Assembly (NCBI GenBank): GCA_036245525.1 | Contig: BTPG01000004.1 | Span: 159,450,552-159,514,551, forward strand | Direction of reading: 5' to 3' | DNA length: 64,000 nucleotides | From: Semisulcospira habei | Taxonomy: Eukaryota; Mollusca; Gastropoda; Semisulcospiridae | Part shown: piece after piece, positions 44,001 to 54,513 of the stretch | How positions within the stretch are numbered: the stretch's first letter is position 1 | Layout: the number at the start of each line of letters is the position of its first letter | Translations under genes and position numbers: made by a program | The notes under the pieces: generated by a model | What the model was told of the DNA's origin: nothing | The model's database searches: none | The model's input: only the letters and a program-made list of their open reading frames with translations

Positions 44001-44885
44001 CGCAATGGATGTCTTGACCATGAAACCCACGCCTGAAAGCCGTCTTTCTGATGCAGGCCTGCCTGACCAGTAGAGGGTGTACCCAGCACCAAGTTCTTGG
44101 AGGCTGCCTTCGTCCGGAAGGCGTACTTCGCTGAGCGCGGCGATGTCAATGTTTAACCTCCGCAATTCATGGGCAATGAGGGCGGAGCGACGTTCAGGGC
44201 GTCCGCTGTCTGCTTTGTCGAGCATGGTTCGGACGTTCCAGCATGCTACATTGAGTCCGGTCGTGGTCGTCATGAGAGTGGATCCGTTATTCTTTCTTGT
44301 TTTTTGACCGCAGGAGAAGATGCCCGTTGACCGCGGCTAGCCAACTGGGGTTGCGAGGGGACGAGCTTTGGTTAGGCCACCTTTTCTAGGCCCCTCTCCG
44401 TGTGGAGCAAGCAGTGCTGTCCCTAGAGAAGGCTGCTTGGTCGTTCAGGGTGTGCCGAGTGATGTTGTCATCCCCAGGTCAACATCAGGCGACCAATATC
44501 CTGAACCGCCTGCATGCAGGTTTGAGACTGCGGCTTCCAGTGACATCTTTCACCTGCCGTTTCGTCCCTCGCCCGTCGCTACAGGACTTGGAATGGTCAG
44601 TGTCATGGTCCGTGGACGTTTCCTAAAGCCTGCGCGGTGGAGCTTTTTGGTGGAGTGCAGTGTGCGCAGTACTGGCCCCACCCTTTAAACCCTTGGTTCA
44701 TCTGCCATGGCCTAGCAAGCTGGGACGATGGCATCGAGGTCCTCGGGTCGTAGGTTTTATATCAGACTGTCCTTGTCCTAGTCTCTGGCTCAAAAGCCTT
44801 CCCCGGAGACACGGGGGCTTTGATGTCAGGGGTTTCCTCCCTTAGCCTTTCCGCAGCCAAGCGGCCAGGCCTGCAAGGCAGCAGG
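41031..44885 (-). mobile_element. LINE family A, nearly intact copy A2
   Basis: Minus-strand APE-RT non-LTR retrotransposon. The leader 44885-44274 aligns with the A1 leader; beyond 44886 the sequence differs and a gap begins at 44955, so the 5' end may be incomplete. The 3' end gcgaagtcaagccaagag is shared by A1, A3 and A4. This is the best preserved transposon in the window. Confidence 0.93.
41050..44273 (-). pseudogene. LINE A2 endonuclease-reverse transcriptase, one frameshift
   Basis: ORF of about 1,074 codons starting MTTTTGLNVACWNVRTM at 44273. The APE endonuclease spans residues 8-260 (WN at 12-13, LSEV with E49, GDFNAR at 159-164, DYVLV about 229-233, TDHRLV at 254-259). RT follows: GKAAGIDGIPPEIWK, SNYRGITLLSIAGK, GFRANRSTTD, then after a break FVDLTKAFDTV (motif A), NGVKQGCVLAPTLF (motif B), LLFADDAALVAH (motif C). 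The C-terminus carries a C2HC-like finger CSHCGRTCLSRIGLRSHEQAC. The only break seen is at 42381-42389, where A1 has four more bases, so a 4-base deletion moves the second part to another frame. RTE-like by arrangement; clade not certain. Confidence 0.93.
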
Positions 44886-44954
44886 CGACTCGTGGAGGGC
44901 GGGGTCGTCTATGTCCCGTGCAGATGTGAACATCTGCCCACTGCCACATGTAGT

Positions 44955-45454
44955 NNNNNNNNNNNNNNNNNNNNNNNNNNNNNNNNNNNNNNNNNNNNNN
45001 NNNNNNNNNNNNNNNNNNNNNNNNNNNNNNNNNNNNNNNNNNNNNNNNNNNNNNNNNNNNNNNNNNNNNNNNNNNNNNNNNNNNNNNNNNNNNNNNNNNN
45101 NNNNNNNNNNNNNNNNNNNNNNNNNNNNNNNNNNNNNNNNNNNNNNNNNNNNNNNNNNNNNNNNNNNNNNNNNNNNNNNNNNNNNNNNNNNNNNNNNNNN
45201 NNNNNNNNNNNNNNNNNNNNNNNNNNNNNNNNNNNNNNNNNNNNNNNNNNNNNNNNNNNNNNNNNNNNNNNNNNNNNNNNNNNNNNNNNNNNNNNNNNNN
45301 NNNNNNNNNNNNNNNNNNNNNNNNNNNNNNNNNNNNNNNNNNNNNNNNNNNNNNNNNNNNNNNNNNNNNNNNNNNNNNNNNNNNNNNNNNNNNNNNNNNN
45401 NNNNNNNNNNNNNNNNNNNNNNNNNNNNNNNNNNNNNNNNNNNNNNNNNNNNNN
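44955..45454. other. Assembly gap (500 N)
   Basis: Fixed-length N block, so the true distance is unknown. It separates the LINE A2 leader from the 377-base tandem array. Confidence 1.
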
Positions 45455-46989
45455 GTTCAACAAACCAAGGGGAATCACTCAGCGCTGGACAGACGAACAG
45501 TTAGATCCCCTGCCCCCGCCTATCAGGCACCCATTCGCCAGCCCACAGAGAAATACGCAGGTATAGAACAAGACGATCATCTACATCCCTAGAAAAGGAT
45601 GCATCAGGTCTCTTATATAACCCATGTCTTTCTCTGGAACTTAGGAAGTAGGCAGGAGAAACATACATACACAAACACGAAGGTGCATTACTATATGTGG
45701 TCGGGTAAATACCCTGAATGCCCACAGTAGATGCACAGAACATTACACAACAATGTAACGATACAAATTTTGCCTCGAGTTATACTGAGATACTCACAAA
45801 CCGGATAGGTGAGGCTTGCGCTGGCAGAATTGTTCAACAAACCAAGGGGAATCACTCAGCGCTGGACAGACGAACAGTTAGATCCCCTGCCCCCGCCTAT
45901 CAAGCACCCATTCGCCAGCCCACAGAGAAATATGCAGGTATAGAACAAGACGATCATCTACATCCCTAGAAAAGGATGCATCAGGTCTCTTATATAACCC
46001 ATGTCTTTCTCTGGAACTTAGGAAGTAGGCAGGAGAAACATACATACACAAACACGAAGGTGCATTACTATATGTGGTCGGGTAAATACCCTGAATGCCC
46101 ACAGTAGATGCACAGAACATTACACAACAATGTAACGATACAAATTTTGCCTCGAGTTATACTGAGATACTCACAAACCAGATAGGTGAGGCTTGCGCTG
46201 GCAGAATTGTTCAACAAACCAAGGGGAATCACTCAGCGCTGGACAAACGAACAGTTAGATCCCCTGCCCCCGCCTATCAGGCACCCATTCGCCAGCCCAC
46301 AGAGAAATACGCAGCACGGCTGTTTGGCCCAGCGCTAGACGTGGCCACTTAGTTTGTTCCAGGCGAGCCGAGAAACTGGGTCACAAGTTGTGCGCGCGCG
46401 CTGCCTCAGCCAGTCTCTCGGCTGTCAGACTAGCTGATAAGCGGGCTTCCTGCTAGGCGCAGTATAGCAGGGAAAATGACTACCTTTTGTTTTTCATGAC
46501 TTTCTTATTTACCGTTCAAGTGTGTGATGCAAAACTTTGTTTGTTTAAAAGCGGACATTCTGCCCAACACACTGACACCAAACACACTATAGTTGTGACA
46601 AACCAGTAGCCAACAGAATAAGGTGGAAATAAAGAGAAAAAAACAGATTTCACTCTCTGTGTAGTGTTTTTTCACAAAATAGATGAAGTTCCAACATCAA
46701 TAACACAAATACGATACAAACTACATCAAAACGGACTTGCATGTGCTAGAAGTAACATGCCTAGAGTAAGTATGACTTACCAGATCAGAGATACCGTGAA
46801 AGGGGCCGGAGAGCGGAGGGTGATAATGAGGTCACTGTTAGTGCCAGTAGTACTCTCAGACACAGGCACGAAGCAGTAGCACGGATCAATGTTATCATTT
46901 CTTTCCATTCATGTACTTCATTAACTCTTTGTATAATGTTCTTCTTAGCTCTTATCATTCATTCAGTCTGTGAAATAAGTTTGACTAAA

Positions 46990-47062
46990 ATAGTTCAAGG
47001 GTAGTGCCAGAATAGCTTGGCACCTCTAGGCGCCAAGCTATTCTGGCACTACCCTTGAACTA
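46990..47062. repeat. Hairpin repeat H1, copy 5
   Basis: tagttcaagggtagtgccag and its complement around gcaccuctaggcgcc-like loop sequence (cacctctaggcgcc). Lies in the interior of the CACGG transposon. Confidence 0.9.
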
Positions 47063-47066
47063 AAGC

Positions 47067-48447
47067 CATTGGTCTATATCCTTATTTGTAAGTATCTTCT
47101 ATAATGTGGCTTGCAGATGGCAGTGTACAAATTTAAAGCTTTTAGCCTCAGTATGATATGGGTTAGTTCTATAGCAAAGCACTTAGTCAGACATTACATT
47201 TTTGTACATAGTTAACAAGACTGCAGACATACGGCCCACTGACACTAAATGGCCTGGTTTGTAAGAGGCCGAGAGGCCCGTGGGAGCAGAGAATGAATTA
47301 ATGAGAACACTGACAGACGATAGCCAGAAGTCAAGTGGTATCCAAGATGCCCCATTCCTTGCTATTAGCATTAGTTTCATCTACAACTAGAGATTCTTGT
47401 TGTAAGGATTTTAGTGGGATAAAAACATTCAGGCAGTCAGTCACGGGAATATGTGTCATACTCTCTTGTGTGTTTTCTGCTTTTCAGTGTGACGTTGGAG
47501 TGCTTGCTAAATGAACGTGACTTTTTGTTTAGTCCCTTTCTATCTATTATTAGTCGCAAAGTATGTTTATGTGAGAGTTTGCATCAAATCAAATGGTGTA
47601 GATTGTGAAAATGGAGGACACCTCACATACTGTCAGTGTCCATGAATAGAGACTCAATTCTCTGTGTCGAATATGTGGAAGGAGGTCAAGAAAAAGGTAT
47701 GACAAAAAAACAGGCCATATCATGCAGTAAATATGAACAAATGATACAGACGTGTTATGGGATAAATGTCCATGAGGACAGGGCGTTAAAGATAATCCCA
47801 AAAGAAACACATACTTGAGTGTCACTGTGCAGACTTTATCGCACAATGGGGCTTTGGTCTGGCACTACATGGTGAGCAGGGAGGCGAAGAGACGCATGCA
47901 ACAGTAAACATTCTAAAGAGCAGTACATACGGACGGAAGCAGAGAAGCTCAAATTACTCATAACAGAACACATGACACTAGTGTCACCTGTGCTGTACTC
48001 AGTCATGCCACCTGTGAAGAAAAGAAAAGAGTAAATGGATTGGAAGCAGGTGATTGTTATGCTGTCGTTACACACACTACACGCGGCGGTGTGTTGTTTT
48101 TTTTTAAATATCACACCATCGAATTTTTACCGCTTTTTGTCAGACAATTAAGCTAATCTTTTATTTCCAAGTCACAAAGTTGGTCGCAGTAGCTGTCGGA
48201 GGAGGTTTTGGTGTGCCAAGCAGACTGATGTGCATAGGTCTATTGAATTTCTTTATTCTGTTGTGGTCCGTTCATGTTCAAAGCAGACTTTTCCAGATTA
48301 AACATTTTCGTCCTGAGAAACTATCCAAGAGTGAGATCATCTTGTTTACCACACAACAGTTTTCTTTAACCCGTTTAATGCCACGGATGCATTTCCCAAA
48401 TTTTGGAGGTGTCATCTACTGAACGACTGAGTAACCGTTGTAGTAGA
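47067..48447. other. Transposon interior without genes
   Basis: No conserved coding frame. A fragment of the outer arm of the H1 MITE (aacccgtttaatgccacggatgcatttcccaaattttgg) is at 48368-48406. Confidence 0.5.
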
Positions 48448-48549
48448 CGGATTGACCATGATAATTCAAGGGTAGTGCCAGATTAGCTTTGTGCTTGATG
48501 TCACAAGCTAATCTGGCACTACCCTTGAAATACCATGGTCGATCCATCT
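48448..48549. repeat. Hairpin repeat H1, copy 6
   Basis: gattgaccatgataattcaagggtagtgccagattagct pairs with the inverted right arm ending tggtcgatcc. Confidence 0.9.
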
Positions 48550-49624
48550 CCTGCTGTAGGGTGTTGGAGTAAAACTGAAAGTAGTGCCAAAGAACTGTGT
48601 GTCCAGTGTTGACAGATCGGTGCTACTGCTATGTGTCTGTGAGAGTACTGGCACAGTGACCTCATTATCACCCTCCGCACTCCGGCCCCTTTCACGGTAT
48701 CTCTGATCTGGTAAGTCATACTTACTCTAGGCATGTTACTTCTAGCGCATGCAAGTCCGTTTTGATGTAGTTTGTATCGTATTTGTGTTATTGATGTTGG
48801 AACTTCATCTATTTTGTGAAAAAACACTACTCAGAGAGTGAAATCTGTTTTTTTCTCTTTATTTCCACCTTATCCTGTTGGCTACTGGTTTGTCACAACT
48901 ATAGTGTGTTTGGTGTCAGTGTGTTGGGCAGAATGTCCGCTTTTAAACAAACAAAGTTTTGCATCACACACTTAAACGGTAAATAAGAAAGTCATGAAAA
49001 ACAAAAGGTAGTCATTTTCACAGCTGTACTGCGCCTAGCAGGAAGCCCGCTTATCAGCTAGCCCGACAGCCGAGAGACTCGCTGAGGCAGCGCGCGCGCA
49101 CGACTTGTGACCCAGTTTCTCGGCTCGCCTGGAAGAAACTAAGTGGCCAAACTGAAACAGCCGTGGCAGGTATAGAACAAGACGATCATCTACATCCCTA
49201 GAAAAGGATGCATCAGGTCTCTTATATAACCCATGTCTTTCTCTGGAACTTAGGAAGTAGGCAGGAGAAACATACATACACAAACACGAAGGTGCATTAC
49301 TATATGTGGTCGGGTAAATACCCTGAATGCCCACAGTAGATGCACAGAACATTACACAACAATGTAACGATACAAATTTTGCCTCGAGTTATACTGAGAT
49401 ACTCACAAACCAGATAGGTGAGGCTTGCGCTGGCAGAATTGTTCAACAAACCAAGGGGAATCACTCAGCGCTGGACAGACGAACAGTTAGATCCCCTGCC
49501 CCCGCCTATCAGGCACCCATTCGCCAGCCCACAGAGAAATACGCAGGTATAGAACAAGACGATCATCTACATCCCTAGAAAAGGATGCATCAGGTCTCTT
49601 ATATAACCCATGTCTTTCTCTGGA

Positions 49625-49843
49625 AAAAGACATGGGTTATATAAGAGACCTGATGCATCCTTTTCTAGGGATGTAGATGATCGTCTTGTTCTATACCTGC
49701 GTATTTCTCTGTGGGCTGGCGAATGGGTGCCTGATAGGCGGGGGCAGGGGATCTAACTGTTCGTCTGTCCAGCGCTGAGTGATTCCCCTTGGTTTGTTGA
49801 ACAATTCTGCCAGCGCAAGCCTCACCTATCTGGTTTGTGAGGA
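49625..49843 (-). repeat. Inverted segment of the 377-base unit
   Basis: At about 49620 the array turns back: agacatgggttatataagagacc ... follows directly after its own complement with only a few bases between. About 215 bases of unit sequence are read in reverse, ending at cctcacctatctggtttgtgagg, where DIRS element c begins. Confidence 0.92.
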
Positions 49844-52110
49844 TGGATATGGCCAGAGCACTGAGGGGGCGGGGCGACCCCACGATTTATCCGTGAGCCT
49901 GGACCTAGTGGATGCATATCTTCACGTACCCTTCCATTCGACAGCGTGGCGTGACATACTCTATGCCATCCGCAGGGTGCTGTCGTGGTTCGGACCCTAC
50001 CCTTGGACTTAACCTCAGCCCAGGGGTCCCCTCCGGGACGGTCGACGGAGTTGTCTCAAGGTTATGACAAGCGACCTCCGGCCCACTTCCAACTGCCTGG
50101 TTGACCTGCTCCTCCGGTGTAGAAGAGGAGAAAGGATAGAGAGGAAGAGAGAGGTTTTGAAGAGGAAAGTTAACAGCCAGATGGCAAAAGCGTTGGAGGA
50201 CACGGCTTCCTGGCTGACGGCCCCGTGGTGCGGATTACAGGTCATGGAGGCAAGTCCGACGTGATACCGGCGCGCAGGTTTCTACCTAGGCATGGACGGG
50301 CTGACCGACAGCAACCGGGTACGAACCCCCGAAGGGCGGATATAGAAGATAGTGGAGGCGGCTCTCGGAACGTCGCGCGTGGAGCTCTCCCGGCCAGGAC
50401 CTAACCCCAACTACGTAGCACTGCAGCGGATCGCCTAACCCTAGGCAGATTCTACTCTTAGCCGCTCCTGCACTGGCGCCTCTCTTTGGTCAAGTCTCAT
50501 CTCCTGTGGTGGTTGGACAGTACCTGGCTAGCGTCGGGGGCGCCACTCTTCTTGAGGTGCCACAGATCCCCATCCGCACGGACGCAAGCCGTTGAGGCAG
50601 GGGAGCACACCTGTGACCGGAGTGTCACAGCCTTGGGCAGCTAGATGGAGGAACACACAGGCAGACCTATCAGTTGGCTGGAGGTGAAGGCGGGGTGGCA
50701 GATTTTCGTCGGATAGGAGGAACGACTCGCGCAACAGGGGGTACTGGTGCTCTCAGACAACTAGACGATCGTGGTCTACCTTCGGGGAACGCGCTCACCC
50801 TCCCCTTGCATCCTCCTGTACCAGGTCCGCCGGTGGTACAGGGATTTGAGCATCACTCTGCGGGCACGGCACTTCCCAGGTCATTTCAGCGTACGCGCAG
50901 ACTCCCCCTCGCGCCGGGGGCAGTGGCTTTGCACAGAGTGATAACTGCACCCGGATACCTTACAGCTACTCTATGCGCAAGGGGAGATGCCGATGTTCAA
51001 CCTGTCTGCCACTAGATGGAACCAAAGCTGCTTCCTACGTCTCCCCCATACCGGATCCACAAGCCTGGACGTGGACGTGCTCTCCATTCTGTAGGACAGT
51101 GAAGGTACCAGGGTACTCCAGAAGCTCAGGGGCGGCTACACGATAATGATCCTCGGGGCCTAATTTGGCTGGACCAGGAGCTGGACCACATACCTCCTGA
51201 GCCGTGCTACGGACTCCCCGGCTGAAGCTCTTCGCACCGCGCTCGATGCTCAAGCAACCCCAGCAGCAACTGTTTCCTCAAGTAAGGAAGAAAAGCGCAC
51301 CCGCAATGACCACAGCTGCGCGGTTGGAGATGGTCAGGCAGGCCCTCGCACCCAGAGGCTTCTCGGGTGCAGCAGTGGAGACAATCACAGCGCATGGAGG
51401 GGCTCTACCCGTAACGTATATGTGGAGGTGGGGAGTACTCCAGGCCGGGTGTGCAGCAGAACGACTCGCCCCCACGGACCTGACTAACTCCCAAAGGGCC
51501 GAATTCTTCGGTGGTTATGCCCTAAGCCGAACCGGGCCCCATCACCAGCCGAGGTTACCTGGCAATGGTGACACGCTCTTACCGACTCCTGGGAATCCAG
51601 GGGCGCGTGACCGGATTGGGATGGAAGGGAGGCTACTCAGGTTACGGGCTACGCTATAGCGCCCCTTGTTGCCTTTCCTACCATGTACGTAGGTACACAA
51701 CAATTTTGGCTAAAATTATGCTAGCTAGGACACCATTCCTAACAGTAATGTCATCGGTAAGTATTTTTCGAAAAAATACATTTTAGAGAAAAATTCATTT
51801 TTCGAAAAATACTTACCCATGACATCACTCAGAGGTCCCTCCCTCCTATCCCGCTTGCCGCAATAGAGCTAAGGCTCAGAGACTGGCGGGAAAGGGTGAG
51901 TGCACCGCCGGATAGGGACTGGGAAGCACGGGAGGCTACTCGGGGTGTCCTGGTAACGACACCCCAGAGTAGTTGCCTCCCCTGTTGTGAGGGACAACGA
52001 GTTTTGGGGGCTAAAATTGGTATGCTAACCGAAGATTTTATAGTAGTAATGTCATCGGTAAGTATTTTTCAAAAAATACATTTTAGAGAAAAATCCATTT
52101 TTGGGCCCTA
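49844..52110 (+). mobile_element. DIRS-like element c, 5'-truncated and strongly decayed
   Basis: Begins inside RT: VSLDLVDAYLHVPFHST (49900-49945, motif A). RNase H traces follow (IPIRTDASR near 50570, LRQLDDRGL near 50750), then the recombinase N-terminus (PRGFSGAAVETITAHGG, 51350-51400). Two terminal-repeat blocks (51600-51760 and 51850-52060) and a palindromic terminus junction close it. Many stops. The left end lies at the inverted tandem unit, so it was truncated by that rearrangement or at insertion. Confidence 0.75.
51739..51830. repeat. DIRS c palindromic terminus junction (internal complementary region)
   Basis: atgtcatcggtaagtatttt runs into its own complement (aaaatacttacccatgacat) with tacattttagagaaaaattc between. 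In DIRS elements the internal complementary region joins complements of both element ends; this looks like such a region next to the right terminal repeat. Confidence 0.7.
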
Positions 52111-52150
52111 AACTTGGGGGTCTGAGAGGGCACCCTATTACTGACTGGTC

Positions 52151-52235
52151 GTTAACTCTGGCTGTCGGTAGCAGTTTTTGTCATGATCCCTGCAGGAATC
52201 ATCATGACAAAAAACGCTACTGACAGCCAAAGGGC
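52151..52235. repeat. Hairpin repeat H2, copy 1
   Basis: ggctgtcggtagcagttttt (52160) pairs with aaaaacgctactgacagcc (ending 52228) around a ccctgcaggaatc loop. Same family as the arms at 61041 and 61370. Confidence 0.85.
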
Positions 52236-52383
52236 TATGCAAATGTAAGAAAATAAACATTCATAAAAAGAAATTGTCATGTTGGGTTTGAAATGAATTA
52301 ATGCTGGTAGACTGTATATTGATGGCCGCTCTACTGAAATTCTCTTATTTTAATCTATGGAACTCGTATGCTGTGTGCTACAG

Positions 52384-52458
52384 GTGGTCTTGATGAGCCA
52401 TCACTGGAAAAACTGGAACAGGGAGACGTGGAGACACCCACTTTAAACTTTGACACTG
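52384..52458 (+). CDS. Internal exon 1 of unidentified host gene H-B
   Basis: Acceptor GTGTGCTACAG and donor ACACTG|GTAGGT bound 75 bases encoding GLDEPSLEKLEQGD ... LNFDT. It ends with one base of a codon that is completed by the exon at 53080 (G|AT, Asp). The two matched phase transitions across three exons argue for a real gene. Acidic, no domain seen. Confidence 0.6.
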
Positions 52459-52558
52459 GTAGGTAAACACTCAGTATTTTATTGGTGGTGACGACACTGG
52501 TGCCAATTAACTTGCATTTCTGGTGTGTGCCTGGTTTTCACTGAAAAAATACCATTGG

Positions 52559-52768
52559 TTAACCCTCTTAGACCCAAGGTCCCATTTGTCAAATTTTGGA
52601 GGTGTTGCCCAACGACTATGTACCAGTTGCAGGAGCTGGCTTGACCATTATTATACAAGGGTAGTACTAAATTAGGCGCCTTCAGGCGCCAAGCTAATCT
52701 GGCACTACCCTTGAATTATCATGGTCGAGCCATCTCCTGCTGTAGGGATCCGGGGCTAAAAGGGTTAT
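52559..52768. mobile_element. Palindromic MITE with hairpin H1 (copy 7), in an H-B intron
   Basis: Outer ends aaccctcttagaccca and ccggggctaaaagggtt enclose the H1 core (52628-52740) with caagggtagtactaaattagg and ctaatctggcactacccttg arms. Lies between exons 1 and 2 of H-B. Confidence 0.75.
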
Positions 52769-53079
52769 CTGATATAGGAGGTGAACTGTGCCTGCAATAA
52801 CCGTACTTTGCACTGTTCACATGCAGCCAAAGTTACACATTACAAAGCACTCTTGAGCTATCATGGTTGTTCTGTCTCAGGGCTGAATGAGTAACCCTTT
52901 CACTGCCAGTGGTCACATTGTGTCTGAAATCTTTGTTAATTCAAAGACAAGAAGCCCAAGCTGTCCAAGCTGCCCATGCAATTGCGGGGGCTCGTGAGAA
53001 TCTATGCCTCTTGCATTTGGGTTGGGGCTTACATTTTTGTCGTAAGTTAAGGGGTCAAAGAGATTTTCTTTTGTTTTAG

Positions 53080-53279
53080 ATTTACTGACAGTTGCACCAG
53101 GTTTGGTAGAAGGAATGACATTTCAAGAGGTTACCACACCAGCCAAGCCAGCAGAATCAAGGGAACCCCTCGGAAATGATGTCATCAACCTAGCAGACAT
53201 CTTGGCTCAGGATGATGACCTTGACTTTGGTGACAGCGATGATGACGTGAAGACAGACAAAAACGCGAAGTCTAAGCCT
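53080..53279 (+). CDS. Internal exon 2 of host gene H-B
   Basis: Acceptor TTTTGTTTTAG and donor AAGCCT|GTGAGT enclose 200 bases. With the leftover G from exon 1 this gives 67 codons: DLLTVAPGLVEGMTFQEV, then NDVINLADILAQDDDLDF and the acidic run GDSDDDVKTD, ending KSKP in phase 0. The Asp-rich patch after a short amphipathic block could be a protein-binding motif; this is inference. The gene was not recognised. Confidence 0.7.
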
Positions 53280-53555
53280 GTGAGTCGATTGAGGATAATA
53301 ATTTATCCTCTTGCTTAACATCCATGTTGTCCACATACCTGTGGCAAGTTCCAACTTCTGCAGTTTGCAGTGTTTTTTTTAATCATTTCCATTTGTACAT
53401 CCCAACCACACATGGGTGATAGGGGTTTGCAGTGGTTGTCATGTAGTCTGTGTATGTCTGTATTTGCTGGATTGTGTGGCACACTGTATTGTTGTTGATG
53501 TCAGTTCATCTGTCAACAGTGTGCTTATGCGGCTTATTACATTTCATTTTTGCAG

Positions 53556-53612
53556 GAAGCCACTGAAACTGCACAGATTGGAAGAAGCGAAAGTCTTGAA
53601 AATCTTGTCAAG
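53556..53612 (+). CDS. Internal exon 3 of host gene H-B
   Basis: Acceptor CATTTTTGCAG and donor GTCAAG|GTATTC enclose 57 bases, 19 codons (EATETAQIGRSESLENLVK), starting and ending in phase 0. The next exon is not visible; the following intron would hold H1 copy 8, the tandem repeats and DIRS element d. Confidence 0.6.
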
Positions 53613-54195
53613 GTATTCTTCATTCAGTTTAATCATGGTTTTCATTTAAAACTTGTTTTGTACCACTGAAGGGTACTCTGGAGTTCTTCACTCCACCCCC
53701 CCCCCTCCACCCCACCCCCAACCCAGGCTAAATTGGTGAAAAAAAGAAAAAGAAAGTAAGTAGATTAGGTGGCACTGAACTGCTGCAACGTGTCTTCCCC
53801 AGGCAGCCCATATTCCCCTTTGGGGGACAATACATTAACTCATTCTGCCCGCGACACACCACAGGAAGATATGGCTTGACCATGATAGTTCAAGGGTGGT
53901 GGCAGAGTAGCTTGGCGCCTATAAGCACCAACCTATTCTGCTACCACCTTTGAACTATCGTGGTCAATCTGTCTCCTGAATTGTAATGCAGTCTTCAGAG
54001 GAAAACTCCAAAATGAGGGTATTTCGTACCTCGTGCACAATGATTTTTTTTTAAAAAGTGCTCTTGTCAAATGCAAATGATTACAGTTTTATATTGATAG
54101 CTTACTGGTAGCATTTTTGGCTCTATGTGAGTATGTTCTGGGCCAGTGATCGTCCGTCCGTCATCCATCTCCCGTCATCTGGTAAACTTTAACTT
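53613..54195. other. Intron-like sequence of H-B
   Basis: Contains a C-rich run (53695-53720), hairpin H1 copy 8, and unremarkable AT-rich sequence. Confidence 0.5.
53862..53978. repeat. Hairpin repeat H1, copy 8
   Basis: aggaagatatggcttgaccatgatagttcaagggtgg pairs with ccacctttgaactatcgtggtcaatctgtctcct. Confidence 0.85.
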
Positions 54196-54513
54196 TGGCG
54201 GAGACTATTCATGCCACAGTCTTCAAACTTGGCCCAAGGATACTTTGTGGCAAGACCTTTTTAAGCATACCAATTTGAGTGACCTCTCACAAAGGTCACG
54301 GGATCAGGAAATAGATCGAAAATAGCCATATTTTGACCAAATTTATTTTTTCTCAAATACTATTCATAACCTCAAATCCAAATTTAATACATAAGATACC
54401 TGATGATAAGACCTTTCTGTGCATAATAATTTGGTTGACCTCTGGGAAAGGTCAAGGGTCATGAGATCAGGAAATTGGTCCAAAATAACTTATTTTGACA
54501 ATTTAAAGATGTT
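54196..54513 (+). repeat. Degenerate ~165-base tandem units, left part
   Basis: Two units share ctattcat, aaatttaatacat/aaacttggccca, gatacctgatgataagacctttct-like and tgacctct...aaaggtca(a)gg(g)tca. Further units continue at 60433, on the other side of DIRS d, so DIRS d split the array. Confidence 0.75.

Larger units (their letters stand above)
46315..49165. mobile_element. Non-autonomous DNA transposon, CACGG ends, GCAG duplication (Chapaev-like)
   Basis: Inverted repeats of about 570 bases (46315-46885 and 48605-49165) begin cacggctgttt and match almost base for base, including the atgcatgtgctagaagtaacatgcc and cggtatctctgatct blocks. GCAG at 46311-46314 and 49166-49169 is the target duplication inside a 377-base unit; intact units show a single gcag there. 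The 1.7-kb interior has no transposase, only small frames and two H1 hairpins. CAC ends with a 4-base duplication are typical of Chapaev (CMC group); this superfamily call is inferred. Confidence 0.85.
45455..49628 (+). repeat. 377-base tandem repeat array (split by a transposon)
   Basis: gttcaacaaaccaaggggaa recurs at 45455, 45832 and 46209, an exact 377-base period. The third unit is interrupted at 46314 and continues at 49166; the next unit starts at 49441 and ends at about 49624. Units differ at only a few bases. Each unit has a minus-strand frame of 80 codons (MFCASTVGIQGIYPTTYS...) and a plus-strand one; conservation of these frames is explained by unit similarity, so they are not called as genes. 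The array runs into the assembly gap, so its size is unknown. Confidence 0.95.

Noticed and set aside
44909..45504. Long open frames across the N block
   Set aside because: They consist almost only of unknown residues; same for 61294-61965.
45455..49628. CRISPR-like array
   Set aside because: Repeats are 377 bases and contiguous without spacers, in an animal genome; it is satellite DNA.
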